Shown: positions 47,229-58,204, counted from the stretch's first letter. The stretch is 64,000 bases of DNA from Pseudoalteromonas aliena SW19 (GCF_014905615.1 NZ_AQGU01000025.1:1178001-1242000); one strand, 5' to 3'. Notes: generated by a model from the sequence alone, not told the origin. A program made the numbers and translations.

Positions 47229-47882
47229 TTAGATATCACTTTGGGCATGTTGTGCTAACTCAGTGTATTTATCTCTTAACTGATTAAGCTTATTAATACT
47301 TTTATCCGTACTGTAAGCTCTAAATAATGTCAGTACTTTTAAAATACCATGATAAATATCTTGCTCTAACAGTGTCCCACTTAATCTACGCGCTTTAATA
47401 TAAGGCGTCCAAAAACTTACTGTAAGCTTTAGTGTGTGAGCCAGCTCAATAGCATCTTCTTCATCTATAGCAATCATTTCACTATCACGTAAACCAATAA
47501 TAATCTTACGCACCTGCTCTAATAACTCTAATTGAAAGTCAATATAGGCCTGCTTTAAATAGGCATCTCGCGATAAAATATCACCTAGATTGTCGTAAAA
47601 AAAATGATATCGCCACATCAATTCAAATAACGAGTCCAAGTAGGCTGTTAAATGGCTAAAAGCATCATCGTCTTTATTAATTGGTTTAAAGTGAGTGCTT
47701 AAATGATCACGATAAAGTGCAAATATATGACGAATAATGTCTTCTTTATTTTTAAAATGATAGTAAAGATTACCAGGGCTCATCCCTAAATGCGACGCAA
47801 TATGATTGGTCGATATTGCACGTTCACCTTGTTCGTTAAATAACGAAATACTGGTGTGTATTATTTTGTCCTTGGTATTCAT
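47229..47882 (-). CDS. TetR-family transcriptional regulator
   Basis: Protein of 217 residues. The helix-turn-helix (about 4-50) is IHTSISLFNEQGERAISTNH followed by IASHLGMSPGNLYYHFKNKEDI, a canonical TetR pattern. The ligand domain is helical with Trp and His residues and not recognised. It is divergent from coaD over about 180 bases. No efflux or metabolic gene next to it suggests a target; autoregulation is likely. Confidence 0.88.
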   Translation of the reverse strand: MNTKDKIIHTSISLFNEQGERAISTNHIASHLGMSPGNLYYHFKNKEDIIRHIFALYRDHLSTHFKPINKDDDAFSHLTAYLDSLFELMWRYHFFYDNLGDILSRDAYLKQAYIDFQLELLEQVRKIIIGLRDSEMIAIDEEDAIELAHTLKLTVSFWTPYIKARRLSGTLLEQDIYHGILKVLTLFRAYSTDKSINKLNQLRDKYTELAQHAQSDI

Positions 47883-48054
47883 ATGCTAATACTCAAATTA
47901 TCTAAGGGCTACGTTACACTAAAAAAGAGGCTATGCAGTATAAACAAATATCTACCATATAACACTCCTACCCCACATATTCCCTTTGAAGCATTGCTAT
48001 TTGCAATTGCTGATTTGTGCAAAAAACACTGTTAAACTAACGTTAAAATAATAA

Positions 48055-48555
<501 letters not shown>

Positions 48556-48570
48556 TAGCCATTGACCGCA

Positions 48571-48595
48571 TTAGCGCATTATAAGCATGCGCTAA
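48571..48595 (+). terminator. hairpin after coaD
   Basis: Nine-base stem TTAGCGCAT/ATGCGCTAA with a seven-base loop; T-rich sequence (TGCTTTTCTG) follows only after several bases, so it is a weak candidate. Confidence 0.4.
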
Positions 48596-48732
48596 TTAAG
48601 TGCTTTTCTGCTCTAGATAATATAGTCAGATATGACTACAAAACACCTTAATGAGATTACCCAAGGTAATAAGTTTTCATCGTGAGTTATTGCAAGTTAG
48701 CTAAAAAATACAAACACAACCTATACTTATAG

Positions 48733-49266
48733 TTATAGCCTTTTGTAGTTTTTTTTAGGTTTTAAAAGGCTAACGAATTTACTTTTAAGTATGTGAAGGC
48801 CTAAAAAATCTCTATCTGTTATTAGAGCTACAATCATCATCAAGTCAATTATATTTACTGAAAATGTGTATATATTCCAAAGAAACCAAGGTTCTTGGTT
48901 TTTGTATATATACATATCTATATACATAGATAAAAATAAAGAGGAGTTAATTGTTAAACCTACAATTAAATATAAAAATGAGGGAGTTGATTTCTTAATA
49001 ATTAAAAAAGCCACAGTAAGAATGGCAATAGTGATTAAATCATATATAGCCCAATCTAATAAAACAGTTGTTTTTATCGATAACCATGTAAAGAAGTAAT
49101 CTGACACTGTATATGAGAGCATCATAACAAATGAACTGAGTAATAAGGTTGTATTTCTTTTTACACTAAGGGAATAAACAAAGGCATTAAAGAAGAACGC
49201 CATTAGAAAACCCCACATTGTGAGAGCAGATAACGAAAAAAAGCCAAAAAACTCAGTTAAAAACAT
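48733..49266 (-). CDS. hypothetical multi-pass membrane protein
   Basis: Protein of 177 residues, not recognised. Five or six hydrophobic segments fill residues about 1-155 and a basic cytoplasmic tail follows (LKSKFVSLLKPKKNYKRL). It is rich in Phe, Ile, Tyr and Leu with AT-rich codons more extreme than its neighbours, which could reflect a recent arrival or only the membrane composition. It lies 16 bases after the small gene at 49283 on the same strand. An antisense frame at 48866 is a shadow. Confidence 0.6.
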   Translation of the reverse strand: MFLTEFFGFFSLSALTMWGFLMAFFFNAFVYSLSVKRNTTLLLSSFVMMLSYTVSDYFFTWLSIKTTVLLDWAIYDLITIAILTVAFLIIKKSTPSFLYLIVGLTINSSLFLSMYIDMYIYKNQEPWFLWNIYTFSVNIIDLMMIVALITDRDFLGLHILKSKFVSLLKPKKNYKRL

Positions 49267-49282
49267 CCATAGCCTTTATATA

Positions 49283-49477
49283 TCATTTAGGTTTAATAGG
49301 TATTATTCCACCACCACGTTGAAGTTCAGTTCCAGCTGCAGCCATGGCTTCTTGAGAGATACTTACTGTATCAGACTGTAAGGTTTTAGGGCTAGTAGTT
49401 TGTTCCATTGCAGGCTTTAATTGTTGCGTTTTATTGTATGCTTGCATCTGTACTTGGCTATTGTTTGAAATTTGCAT
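49283..49477 (-). CDS. small hypothetical protein
   Basis: Protein of 64 residues starting MQISNNSQVQMQAYNKTQQ. The frame continues upstream to 49522, but AAGGAA seven bases before the ATG at 49477 marks the start. It is polar, Gln-rich and probably disordered. The segment SDTVSISQEAMAAAG resembles short D(T/S)VxIS motifs seen in flagellar-related and other small marine gammaproteobacterial proteins; this is a weak likeness and no function is claimed. Confidence 0.6.
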   Translation of the reverse strand: MQISNNSQVQMQAYNKTQQLKPAMEQTTSPKTLQSDTVSISQEAMAAAGTELQRGGGIIPIKPK

Positions 49478-49884
49478 GTGATTGTTCCTTATAAAGTTAT
49501 ATTTGGCGCAACTTTTAATCACACCATTGTACCGGTAAACACGTTACCTATTTTAGTCCAAGTAGCCACTTTTGCTACTTGGTTTATATTAAAGCAACCA
49601 GTGTGCCAATTTTTTTTGACGCTAAAAAATTAAGGATCAAAATTGCTGTCACACGCATAAATACCTACTTGCAGTAATACTGAATCAATTTAAAGGACTA
49701 AGCTTGGCGTTAATTGCGTTAAAATTGCTGGTAAATGAATGCAGAGCAATTACCGAGAACAACCAAATAACGAAACTTTGCCTTGTAATTAACAAGATTT
49801 TCTTACTTCAAAATAGACCACTTAATTAAGCGAATTGGAATAAAAGCGCACAGGGATAACCGTACGCTTTTGTATCTAGGGAAT
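49478..49884. other. 407-base intergenic region with two hairpins
   Basis: No gene is seen. A nine-base inverted repeat CCAAGTAGC/GCTACTTGG (49558-49581) with a T-rich follow-up could be a promoter-side structure or a relic terminator. The minus-strand argH terminator is at 49843-49872. The rest is AT-rich and should include the promoter for the small gene ending at 49283. Confidence 0.5.
49843..49872 (-). terminator. putative terminator of the arg operon
   Basis: AAAAGCG and CGCTTTT arms enclose a partly paired loop; on the minus strand the hairpin ends in CGCTTTTAT, 13 bases after the argH stop. Confidence 0.6.
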
Positions 49885-51750
49885 TTAAGCTACGTATTTA
49901 CACGGGATCTCCGCACTTTTACTTAACTTTAAAATATATTCCATTGCGACTTCGTCACAATTATCTTTACGAAGACAAAGCTCACAGTCTTTCATTACTT
50001 TTTCAGGCAAACTCTCTTTTGTACAAAATGTAAAACACTGTTTTTCAAAAAACTCTGGTACACGCGTTAGCACTATGACTCTATTTAGTGCCAATTTTTT
50101 GGCTTTTATTAATAGATGGTCAACTAGCTGCCTTCCTTGTCCCGTTACTGTACTGTGTGGATCTATTCCTAATGAGCGTATTTCAGCAAGTCCCGTATCG
50201 TAAATATATAAAGAAGCGCAACCTGTTACCCTACCGTTAATTTCAGTAACCGCAAATTCATTTATAGAATGCACCATGTCACTTTTTGCACGCGGTAAGT
50301 TTTCACCTACTGTAGCCCAGTGCTGAATGAGCTTAGCTATTGACTCAACATCATCTAGATTTGCATCACGAACCGTTATTTGCTGTTTTTTTTTGGCGGC
50401 TTTAATTGCCCCCGTTACTTGCTCTATCGATGTGCCGCCAAAAGCTTGACGGGCTTTTATACATGCGTCTATTTCTAAAACCGGATATACATCGTCTTCA
50501 AAAACATCATTTACTGATTTGTACTGTTCAAGCGAAAGTGCTTCTAATGTTTTATTTTCACTAATAGCTAGCTGCACTAAAACACCTACAATGTGATGCC
50601 CCTCCCTAAAGGGTATGCCCTTAGCCACAAGGTAGTCAGCCAGCTCTGTTGCATTAGCATGACCCCCTTTAGCAGCCGCAAGCGTACGCTCGCCTTTTAC
50701 TTTTATACCTTTAATACATGCTTGAGCCATATGAATACACGCAAGCCATGTTGGCATCGCGTCGAAAATGCCTTCTTTATCTTCTTGCATGTCTTTGTTG
50801 TAAGCCAATGGAAGTGCTTTTAGCGTCATCATCATTGCACTAAATGCACCAAATACACGACCCGTTTTACCGCGAATAAGTTCGAGTGCGTCTGGATTCT
50901 TTTTTTGTGGCATTAAAGACGAACCAGACGTCACATTATCTGCAAGTTCTATAAAGCCGGCTTCACCCGAGTTATAAAATATTAAATCTTCAGACATACG
51001 CGATAAATGAATCATCGAAATTGACGCACAGCTTAATAACTCTACAACAAAATCGCGATCGGATACGCCATCAAGACTATTTTTAGTCGCACCAGTAAAA
51101 CCCAAACCTTGCGCAAGTGCTTGACGATCAATTGGATAAGCAGTGCCAGCCAACGCGCCACTGCCTAGCGGGCAATAGTTCATACGGGCTTTAGCGTCTT
51201 GTAAACGGCTTTCGTCGCGTTCCAGCATTTCAACGTATGCCATACACCAGTGACTAAATAGTACTGGTTGAGCGCGCTGTAAATGAGTGTAACCTGGCAA
51301 AATAGTACCGAGTTCTCGCTCAGCAAGCGCTACAAATTCACCTTTTAATTGTGCGATTGCTTTTAAAATATGCTCGGCTGTATCTCTACACCATAATCTA
51401 AAGTCTGTCGCTACTTGGTCATTACGGCTTCTGCCTGTATGTAATTTTTTAGCTAAATCACCTACTTTTTCGATTAATGCAGCCTCAACATGTGAATGAA
51501 TATCCTCTGCGCCTGATGTTGCTACAGCGAGTGGATCACCTTTTACTTCTTCAAGTAACTCATACAATGCCGCAACGAGTTTTTTGTGTTCATCATTTGA
51601 TAACACATTGACTTGCTCAAGTGCGCCAGCCCATGCCACAGAGCCGATAATATCTTGCTCTGCTAACTGATAATCGAAGGGAAGAGAGTCGTTAAATTGC
51701 TTAAACGCCTCATCTGGACCCGTAGAAAAACGTCCGCCCCATAATGCCAT
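49885..51750 (-). CDS. argH: argininosuccinate lyase fused to N-acetylglutamate synthase, ArgH(A)
   Basis: Fusion of 621 residues. Residues about 1-457 are argininosuccinate lyase (last step to arginine) with the [22 protein letters not shown] and flexible-loop [20 protein letters not shown] motifs. After a KKKQQ linker, residues about 462-615 are a GNAT acetyltransferase ([44 protein letters not shown] with the acetyl-CoA loop), related to the ArgA GNAT half. ArgH(A) fusions are known from Moritella and some Alteromonadales and Vibrionales and can supply N-acetylglutamate. The C-terminal [17 protein letters not shown] region has four cysteines. It closes the argCBFGH operon. Confidence 0.94.
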   Translation of the reverse strand: MALWGGRFSTGPDEAFKQFNDSLPFDYQLAEQDIIGSVAWAGALEQVNVLSNDEHKKLVAALYELLEEVKGDPLAVATSGAEDIHSHVEAALIEKVGDLAKKLHTGRSRNDQVATDFRLWCRDTAEHILKAIAQLKGEFVALAERELGTILPGYTHLQRAQPVLFSHWCMAYVEMLERDESRLQDAKARMNYCPLGSGALAGTAYPIDRQALAQGLGFTGATKNSLDGVSDRDFVVELLSCASISMIHLSRMSEDLIFYNSGEAGFIELADNVTSGSSLMPQKKNPDALELIRGKTGRVFGAFSAMMMTLKALPLAYNKDMQEDKEGIFDAMPTWLACIHMAQACIKGIKVKGERTLAAAKGGHANATELADYLVAKGIPFREGHHIVGVLVQLAISENKTLEALSLEQYKSVNDVFEDDVYPVLEIDACIKARQAFGGTSIEQVTGAIKAAKKKQQITVRDANLDDVESIAKLIQHWATVGENLPRAKSDMVHSINEFAVTEINGRVTGCASLYIYDTGLAEIRSLGIDPHSTVTGQGRQLVDHLLIKAKKLALNRVIVLTRVPEFFEKQCFTFCTKESLPEKVMKDCELCLRKDNCDEVAMEYILKLSKSAEIPCKYVA

Positions 51751-51798
51751 GAAATATCTCCAAACCCTTTAGTGCCCCTTTTACAGGGGCGTAATAAT

Positions 51799-53001
51799 TT
51801 ACTTTTTAGCGAGTGCTGAAATTCTACTTGAAAGCGAAAATAAACGAATAAAGCCTTCAGCGTGTGATTGGTCGTACACATCGTCTTCGCCAAATGTAGC
51901 AAATGCTTCGCTATATAAACTATTTGGTGACTGCTTTTGAACCGCAGTTACTTGACCTTTATATAGCTTAAGTACCACTTCACCTGTTGCCACTTTAGAA
52001 AGCGCTTCTGCACCGGCTAAAATAGAATCTTTAAGTGGTGTAAACCAACGGCCGTCGTATACTAAATGAGAAAATTCACCACCCAATACTTCTTTCCATT
52101 TACGGCTTGCTTTATCAAGTACTAGCTCATCAATTGCTTGAAGTGCAGCCATAATAACTGTGCCGCCTGGCGTTTCGTAACAACCGCGTGACTTCATGCC
52201 CACTAAACGGTTTTCTACAATATCAACACGTCCAACACCATGAGGTGATGCAATATCGTTTAATTTAACTAGGCAATCGTATGGTTTAAGCTCGACGCCA
52301 TTTACAGCAACCACTTCGCCTTCAACAACTTTTAATGTTACTAATTCTGATTTGTCTGGTGCTTGCTCTGGAGAGTTAGTCCAAGTCCATACTTGCTCTG
52401 TGGGTTGACACCATGGATCTTCAAGTTCGCCACCTTCGTGCGAAATATGCCATGCATTGGCATCACGACTATAAATTTTTGTAGCTGACGCTGAACAGGG
52501 AATATCACGCTCAGCTAAGTAATCGAGTAATGATTCACGACTGGATAAATCCCACTCACGCCATGGCGCAATTACTTTTAAATCAGGGGCAAGGGCCGCA
52601 AAACATGATTCAAAACGAACTTGATCATTACCTTTACCTGTACAACCATGAGAAAGTGCATCAGCACCTACTTTACGTGCAATTTCAACCTGTGCTTTAG
52701 CAATAATAGGACGCGCCATAGACGTACCTAATAAATAAGTACCTTCGTAAATTGAACCGGTTTTAAGTGTTGGGTAAATGTAATCACTTACCATTTCATC
52801 TTTTAAGTCAACTACGTAACATTCAGATGCACCAGAGGCGATTGCTTTAGCTTCTACGCCTTCAAGTTCTTCTGCGCCTTGGCCTACATCAGCTACAAAC
52901 GCGATTACTTCGCAGCCGTAGTTTTCTTTTAACCATGGCACAATAGCCGACGTATCAAGACCTCCAGAATAGGCTAAAACGACTTTTTTAATTGAACTCA
53001 T
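51799..53001 (-). CDS. argG: argininosuccinate synthase
   Basis: Cytosolic ligase of 400 residues that joins citrulline and aspartate using ATP. The P-loop [20 protein letters not shown] is at the N-terminus; [13 protein letters not shown] and IAPWREW follow. The length is standard. Its ATG overlaps the end of argF on the same strand: argF ends at 52998 and argG starts at 53001 (ATGA type), so translation is coupled. Confidence 0.97.
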   Translation of the reverse strand: MSSIKKVVLAYSGGLDTSAIVPWLKENYGCEVIAFVADVGQGAEELEGVEAKAIASGASECYVVDLKDEMVSDYIYPTLKTGSIYEGTYLLGTSMARPIIAKAQVEIARKVGADALSHGCTGKGNDQVRFESCFAALAPDLKVIAPWREWDLSSRESLLDYLAERDIPCSASATKIYSRDANAWHISHEGGELEDPWCQPTEQVWTWTNSPEQAPDKSELVTLKVVEGEVVAVNGVELKPYDCLVKLNDIASPHGVGRVDIVENRLVGMKSRGCYETPGGTVIMAALQAIDELVLDKASRKWKEVLGGEFSHLVYDGRWFTPLKDSILAGAEALSKVATGEVVLKLYKGQVTAVQKQSPNSLYSEAFATFGEDDVYDQSHAEGFIRLFSLSSRISALAKK

Positions 53002-53930
53002 AGGTGTTCCTTAACAAAATTTGGATTTAGTAATGTCACTAACAGAGCATTTTGCGCATGCATGCGATTCTCTGCTTGTTGAATAATTCTTGATGCTGGA
53101 CCATCCATTACCTCAGAGGTAATTTCAAATTCACGGTGTGCCGGTTGGCAATGTAAAACCGTAGTTGCACCGGTTTGATTTAGTAATGCCTGATTTAATT
53201 GATAAGGCATATATTTTTCTTTAACTTGCTCAAGCGGTGTTGTATCACCCATTGATACCCATGTATCTGCGTATACAACGTTTGCACCAACAGCTGCTTC
53301 AACACGGTCGCTTACCATCACTGATGCACCATTCATTGCTGCAATTTGCTCTGCTTTTTTAAGTATTTGTGAATCAGGCGAACACCCTTTTGGTGTTACA
53401 GCAACAAAGTCAGTACCTAAAGTAGCAGCTAGTAACATCAATGAATGAGTCACGTTATTACCTTCACCTAAGTAAGCAACTTTAAGCTGACTCACATCGC
53501 CATGTACTTCTTGAAGCGTTAAAAAATCAGCCAGTGCTTGGCATGGGTGATACAAATCACACAAACTATTTACTACAGGTACCGATGAGAACTCACCTAA
53601 CGTAGCTAATGTACTGTGCTGATTTACACGCGCCACAATACCGTCAGCCCAAGTAGAAATATTAAGTGCGAAATCTTTAATTGATTCACGTGCGCCCATA
53701 GCACCATTTTGCTGATCTAAATAAACTGCATGACCACCTAAACGATTTATACCAATATCAAATGATAAACGAGTACGTAAACTTTGTTTTTCAAACAATG
53801 TAACGATTGATTTTCCCGCTAATACATTGCTGTATTTTTCTGGCTTTGCTTTTATATCTTGCGCTAGCTTTAATAAATTAAGTGCGCTTTCTTGGTCTAA
53901 CTCTAAACCCGTTAAAAAATTCTCAAACAT
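52998..53930 (-). CDS. argF: ornithine carbamoyltransferase, variant motifs
   Basis: Enzyme of 310 residues that makes citrulline. It has [20 protein letters not shown] (ornithine-binding Asp and SMG loop) and [12 protein letters not shown]. Two motifs differ from the textbook form: the carbamoyl-phosphate loop reads SLRTR rather than STRTR (in [13 protein letters not shown]), and the HCLP motif reads HCQP ([14 protein letters not shown]). The first change is common in some OTCases; the second is rarer in my recall. The operon context (argCBFGH) still supports OTCase. Confidence 0.94.
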   Translation of the reverse strand: MFENFLTGLELDQESALNLLKLAQDIKAKPEKYSNVLAGKSIVTLFEKQSLRTRLSFDIGINRLGGHAVYLDQQNGAMGARESIKDFALNISTWADGIVARVNQHSTLATLGEFSSVPVVNSLCDLYHPCQALADFLTLQEVHGDVSQLKVAYLGEGNNVTHSLMLLAATLGTDFVAVTPKGCSPDSQILKKAEQIAAMNGASVMVSDRVEAAVGANVVYADTWVSMGDTTPLEQVKEKYMPYQLNQALLNQTGATTVLHCQPAHREFEITSEVMDGPASRIIQQAENRMHAQNALLVTLLNPNFVKEHL

Positions 53931-53937
53931 AATAAAC

Positions 53938-54705
53938 CTATGGTGTAATTTTAGTTCCTACGTGCTTGCCCTCAAGCAAAGCAATTAAATTTTCTGGCTT
54001 TTGCCAGCTGGAAATATACACACCGCGTCGTAAGTGTTGGGCAGCGTCAAGACTGGTCTTAACTTTGACCTCCATCCCGCCCACAATTACTCCATCCGTA
54101 ATTAAAGTATCAATGTGTTTTGTGTCAAGTTGATGTAACGGCTGCTTATTAGCATCAAGCACCGCTTCTACATCAGTCATAAATATAAGTTCTGCATTTA
54201 AATTACCCGCAATAGCTGCTGCAGCTTCATCAGCATTTACGTTGTACCAAAGCCCTTGTTCATCAAAACCAATAGAACTAACGATGGGTAAGCGGCCAAG
54301 TTTAAGTAAATCGTTAACAATAGAATCGTCATTGCTTGTGCATTTACCCACTAAGCAAAGCGCTTTTAACTTTTGTGTAGCGCTAACACCCGCCTCGAAA
54401 AGACTCAAACCAACAGGCTTATGACCAGTACGAATAGCTTGAGCCATTAATTGTTTATTTGCACAACCAGCAAGGGCACCCACTATATAAGGCATTTGCT
54501 CTGCGGGGCTGATACGCAAACCTTGGTGTTTAGCACTAGCAAAGCCAGCCCCTTTTAACCAAGTATCAACAAGTACACCACCGCCATGCACAATGACAAA
54601 CTCATCATTTGTTTGCTCATTGAGTACATCAAACAACGCTTTTGCTGCATTTTCTGTATTAAGTACTGCACCACCGAGTTTAATAACCCACGTTTTTTTA
54701 CTCAT
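53938..54705 (-). CDS. argB: acetylglutamate kinase
   Basis: Enzyme of 255 residues that phosphorylates N-acetylglutamate. WVIKLGGAVL and VIVHGGGVLVDTWL bind ATP and substrate; GLRISPAEQMPYIVGALAG, NVNADEAAAAIAG and GGMEVKVKTSLDAA complete the amino-acid kinase fold. The length fits the short, E. coli-type ArgB, which is not arginine-inhibited. It begins one base after argC and seven bases before argF. Confidence 0.96.
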   Translation of the reverse strand: MSKKTWVIKLGGAVLNTENAAKALFDVLNEQTNDEFVIVHGGGVLVDTWLKGAGFASAKHQGLRISPAEQMPYIVGALAGCANKQLMAQAIRTGHKPVGLSLFEAGVSATQKLKALCLVGKCTSNDDSIVNDLLKLGRLPIVSSIGFDEQGLWYNVNADEAAAAIAGNLNAELIFMTDVEAVLDANKQPLHQLDTKHIDTLITDGVIVGGMEVKVKTSLDAAQHLRRGVYISSWQKPENLIALLEGKHVGTKITP

Positions 54706-55716
54706 TTAAAACGCTCCTTTTAAGCCCGTAGTGTGATCTAAGTTCATTGATAAATTGATGCACTGCAAAGCTTGTCCAGCAGCGCCTTTTAATAAATTAT
54801 CAATTGCAGCTATTACAATGAGCTGCTGCCCTTGTTGCTGCCAACCAATATCAACATAGGGCTGCTTTGTTACGCCTTTAATGGATGGAATCTTATCGCC
54901 GAGTAAACGAATAAGAGGTTCATTAGCAAGAACTTGATACGCTTGATTTACCTGAACACTTGTTACATTTGGTTTTAATTGCACATAAATAGTTTCTAAA
55001 ATACCACGAGGAAAGTTGCCTAAGTGCGGCGTAAATAACACTTGGTGACCAAGGTGTTGCTCAATTTCAGGACCGTGACGGTGGTTAAATAAACCATAAG
55101 GAGCAAGTGATACCTCACAAAAATGAGTACCTACACTGGCTTTACGCCCAGCACCAGTTACACCCGACACCGCATTAATGATAATACGTTGCTCGCTTAA
55201 CAAACCTGCTTGTTGTAGGGGTTTCAATGCATTAAGTGCAGCTGTAGGGTAACACCCTGCCACAGCAACTAATTGAGCTTCAGCAATTGCATCGCCATTC
55301 CATTCAGCTAAACCATAAGCAGCTTTATTTAATAACTCAGGATGTTTGTGCTCAAAACCATAGTAGGTAACGTAATCATCATTGCTCGCAAGGCGATAAC
55401 CGCCAGATAAATCAAAGACCTTTTTACTCATTGCTAAAAAACGCGGTGCTAAATCAACACTCACTTTATGATCAGTACATAAACACACATAATCAGCACC
55501 AATTTGAATGTCATGAAAAGCTGATTCACTAAGAGGAAGTAATGGTAGGTCAAGCAAGCCGAGATGCTCTGGGTATAAATCACTCAGCAATTTTTTTTTA
55601 TCTAAGCTACCCTCAGATACATAACAGCCTGTTAACGTTAAGTTTGGGTGTTTAACAACTAAACTTGCTAACTCTGCGCCGCTGTATCCACTTGCGCCAA
55701 TAATCACTACATTCAT
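54706..55716 (-). CDS. argC: N-acetyl-gamma-glutamyl-phosphate reductase
   Basis: Enzyme of 336 residues, first gene of the arginine operon. The Rossmann NVVIIGASGYSGAELASLV, catalytic Cys in VAGCYPTAALNAL and the His in FTPHLGNFPRGIL are present. It reduces acetylglutamyl-phosphate to the semialdehyde using NADPH. It is divergent from argE across about 220 bases that hold an ARG box. Confidence 0.97.
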   Translation of the reverse strand: MNVVIIGASGYSGAELASLVVKHPNLTLTGCYVSEGSLDKKKLLSDLYPEHLGLLDLPLLPLSESAFHDIQIGADYVCLCTDHKVSVDLAPRFLAMSKKVFDLSGGYRLASNDDYVTYYGFEHKHPELLNKAAYGLAEWNGDAIAEAQLVAVAGCYPTAALNALKPLQQAGLLSEQRIIINAVSGVTGAGRKASVGTHFCEVSLAPYGLFNHRHGPEIEQHLGHQVLFTPHLGNFPRGILETIYVQLKPNVTSVQVNQAYQVLANEPLIRLLGDKIPSIKGVTKQPYVDIGWQQQGQQLIVIAAIDNLLKGAAGQALQCINLSMNLDHTTGLKGAF

Positions 55717-55864
55717 TTGTATCTCGTTATCTTAAAATTAGTTATTACTTACCTATAATGTTCGCTTAAACTAGCCTTGGCGCTAATTCAGCCTTTTATT
55801 AATGAATTTTGATTATCGTCGCACTGTTTTCATAACGTTACTTTTAATATATTTATGCTTAAAA

Positions 55865-55882
55865 AGTGAATTGATATTCATC
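55865..55882. promoter_or_regulatory. ARG box (ArgR operator) between argC and argE
   Basis: AGTGAATTGATATTCATC matches the ArgR consensus wnTGAATwwwwATTCAnw with a perfect TGAAT-N4-ATTCA core. Boxes usually come in pairs three bases apart; the expected second box at 55886-55903 is poor, and a partial match (TGAATTTTGATTAT) lies at 55803-55816. It should repress one or both divergent promoters when arginine is high. Confidence 0.75.
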
Positions 55883-55937
55883 ATAAATACTTTTATATTG
55901 TTATGCAATTAAATTGAATACTTATTTTGGATTTTTT

Positions 55938-57098
55938 ATGCCTTTGCCATCGTTTATTTCTATGTATCAACAACTGATTGCAGCTCCTTCTATCAGTGCA
56001 ATTGAAGACAGCCAGTGTATGAGTAATAAAAGCGTCATTGAGTTACTTACACAATGGTGCGAAACACTTGGTTTTACGTGTGAAATTATTGAACTAGAAG
56101 GCGCTAAGGGTCGCTATAATTTATTAGCCAGACGCGGAAAAGGCGATGGAGGACTAATGCTTGCGGGTCATACCGATACAGTACCGTTTGATGATAGCCG
56201 CTGGAATCACAACCCATTTAAACTTACCGAACTCGATAATAAATTATACGGGCTGGGAAGCATTGATATGAAAGGTTTTTTTGCTTTTGTGCTACAAGCT
56301 ATTAGTGAGCTTGATGAAAAACAGCAAACTCAACCTATTTTAATACTCGCCACTGCCGACGAAGAAACTACAATGGCCGGTGCACAACAAATTTGTAGGC
56401 ACCCAAATTTAAAACCTGCGCGCTGTATCATTGGCGAACCGACTGATATGACTCCAGTATTTACACATAAAGGACATATGAGTACAGCAATTAGAGTAAT
56501 TGGACGTTCAGGGCATAGCTCCGATCCCGAACGTGGTATTAACGCCATCGAAGTAATGCATAAAATCATTTCAAAGTTACTGATCTTAAAAGAGCAATTA
56601 AAGCATAAATATTCATTAGAACATTTTAAAATACCTTACCCTACATTGAATTTTGGTAATATTCATGGTGGTGACAACGCGAATAGAATTTGTGGTTGCT
56701 GCGAAATGCATATAGATATGCGACCGCTTCCAGGGCTAAGTGTGAAAGAGTTGCAAGCATTAGTACTTGACGCAACTAAAGAGATTAATCAGCAATACCC
56801 TAATGCGGTCAGCGTCATTGATCTACACGAGCCGATCCCCGCTTTTACTGGCAGCACCGACAGTGCTTTGGTGATATTAGCTGAAAAAATAGCAGGGCAA
56901 AAAGCCATTGCAGTAAATTACTGTACCGAAGCACCTTTTATTCAGCAACTAGGGTGTGAAACTATTGTAATGGGGCCAGGCTCAATTAACCAAGCACATC
57001 AACCTGACGAATTTTTAGCAATGGAAAAAATAAAACCATCACAACAAATAATCACCGATATTATTAAAGTAAGTTGTTTTGGCGATCAAAATTACTAA
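55938..57098 (+). CDS. argE: acetylornithine deacetylase
   Basis: Zinc metallohydrolase (M20) of 386 residues that releases ornithine from N-acetylornithine. [16 protein letters not shown] carries the first zinc His and Asp, [11 protein letters not shown] the catalytic Glu pair, and [14 protein letters not shown] the last zinc His. With ArgE present, the pathway is the linear type, so N-acetylglutamate must be made anew by the ArgH-linked acetyltransferase. The frame extends to a TTG at 55914, but [20 protein letters not shown] aligns with the family start. Confidence 0.96.
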   Translation: MPLPSFISMYQQLIAAPSISAIEDSQCMSNKSVIELLTQWCETLGFTCEIIELEGAKGRYNLLARRGKGDGGLMLAGHTDTVPFDDSRWNHNPFKLTELDNKLYGLGSIDMKGFFAFVLQAISELDEKQQTQPILILATADEETTMAGAQQICRHPNLKPARCIIGEPTDMTPVFTHKGHMSTAIRVIGRSGHSSDPERGINAIEVMHKIISKLLILKEQLKHKYSLEHFKIPYPTLNFGNIHGGDNANRICGCCEMHIDMRPLPGLSVKELQALVLDATKEINQQYPNAVSVIDLHEPIPAFTGSTDSALVILAEKIAGQKAIAVNYCTEAPFIQQLGCETIVMGPGSINQAHQPDEFLAMEKIKPSQQIITDIIKVSCFGDQNY

Positions 57099-57127
57099 TT
57101 AACCTGAACTCTGGTTAATAACTTAAA

Positions 57128-57159
57128 ATAACAAAGGCGCCAATTGACGCCTTTGTTAT
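57128..57159. terminator. bidirectional terminator between argE and the exported protein gene
   Basis: Arms ATAACAAAGGCG and CGCCTTTGTTAT pair perfectly around an eight-base loop, between two convergent genes. Confidence 0.82.
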
Positions 57160-57196
57160 AGGTACATAATTAAATATTTATCTTTAATTAGCTTGG

Positions 57197-58129
57197 TTAA
57201 CTACCTTTAACTTCTAAGTTAATAAACTTAACCAGCTCTTCAGGTTGGCCCATTAACATCATTATTTGTTGATTCACTTCTATCATCGTTTTACCTTCAG
57301 GTAATTTTGCTGACACAGAAAATGAGTTTAGCCCTTTCACAAAACCAATGATTGCTTGTGCTATTTCTGGGGTTACAGGGGCCTGTTGTAGCTGCTGTTC
57401 AACCATCATCTGCATTTGCTCTAACGTCATGCCCTGCTTTTTAAGTTCGCTTTCTAATAGAGCTTTAAGATCACCTTGATCATTTAAGACGAAATTCATA
57501 CTGCGAGGCTCTAGCTTACTGATAGCTTGCATAATTAGCGTTTGTTCTTGTAACTGTTGCTCATAAGAAAACGATTCATTATCTGCTTCTTGCTGTGTTT
57601 TATTGATCGCAAGAGATGCATCCATTAGCGCTTTAGAATTCGCCAATCCAACATCCATATTAAAACTAACAATATCTTTTGCATCAAGCTTAATAACGAT
57701 ATCACTGTCGCCTGAGTTTTCATCATAATCTAATGACGAGTGTAAATCGTAACTTGCCGATGCTAACATCGTATTTGTATCTGCTGGTAGCTTCGCTACG
57801 AAGTCTTTATTAAATTGAAAGCTTTTTACATCCAGTGATGTATACGGTGAAACTTTATCTGTTTCATAACCAGTCAATTCAATGCTTTGAATATGCGCCA
57901 CGTTATCACCCTCTGGGCTCGTAACTTCCATATTAATAATTTCCACACTTTTAGAAATGACACTGGCCGACAGCTCTGTATACTTAAACGTAGCACCTGT
58001 TTGTTCAGTAACTAAAGCTAGTTGTTTATCTACTTCTGTGCGAACTTCTTGCGTTGCCACGTAATTTGCGTAACTTACGCCACCAATACCGGCTGCAATA
58101 ATAGCGACAGCTATAACTAATTTTTTCAT
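57197..58129 (-). CDS. hypothetical exported protein, YdgA/DUF945-like layout
   Basis: Protein of 310 residues. A single N-terminal hydrophobic segment (about 3-22) is an anchor or uncleaved signal, and the rest is periplasmic. Beta-strand-rich parts (ATFKYTELSASVISKSVEI, IQSIELTGYE, SFQFNKDF) alternate with helices rich in Met and Gln (MTLEQMQMMVEQQLQQ). The layout recalls AsmA-like and DUF945 proteins, but I do not recognise a defined family. radA lies 75 bases downstream on the same strand, so they may share a transcript. Confidence 0.7.
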   Translation of the reverse strand: MKKLVIAVAIIAAGIGGVSYANYVATQEVRTEVDKQLALVTEQTGATFKYTELSASVISKSVEIINMEVTSPEGDNVAHIQSIELTGYETDKVSPYTSLDVKSFQFNKDFVAKLPADTNTMLASASYDLHSSLDYDENSGDSDIVIKLDAKDIVSFNMDVGLANSKALMDASLAINKTQQEADNESFSYEQQLQEQTLIMQAISKLEPRSMNFVLNDQGDLKALLESELKKQGMTLEQMQMMVEQQLQQAPVTPEIAQAIIGFVKGLNSFSVSAKLPEGKTMIEVNQQIMMLMGQPEELVKFINLEVKGS

Positions 58130-58204
58130 TTTATTTCCTTATTCTATTCTTTATATAAACCGACTCAGCTCAAGAATAACATTGAGAACATTATCGGTTA
58201 AGTG

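Noticed and set aside
48866..49099. Plus-strand frame antisense to the orphan membrane protein
   Set aside because: Repetitive Ile/Tyr/Lys composition from AT-rich DNA; the minus-strand frame is longer and has better membrane topology.
49558..49581. Nine-base hairpin as a terminator
   Set aside because: It lies upstream of the small gene and is not placed after any gene end; direction and role cannot be assigned.
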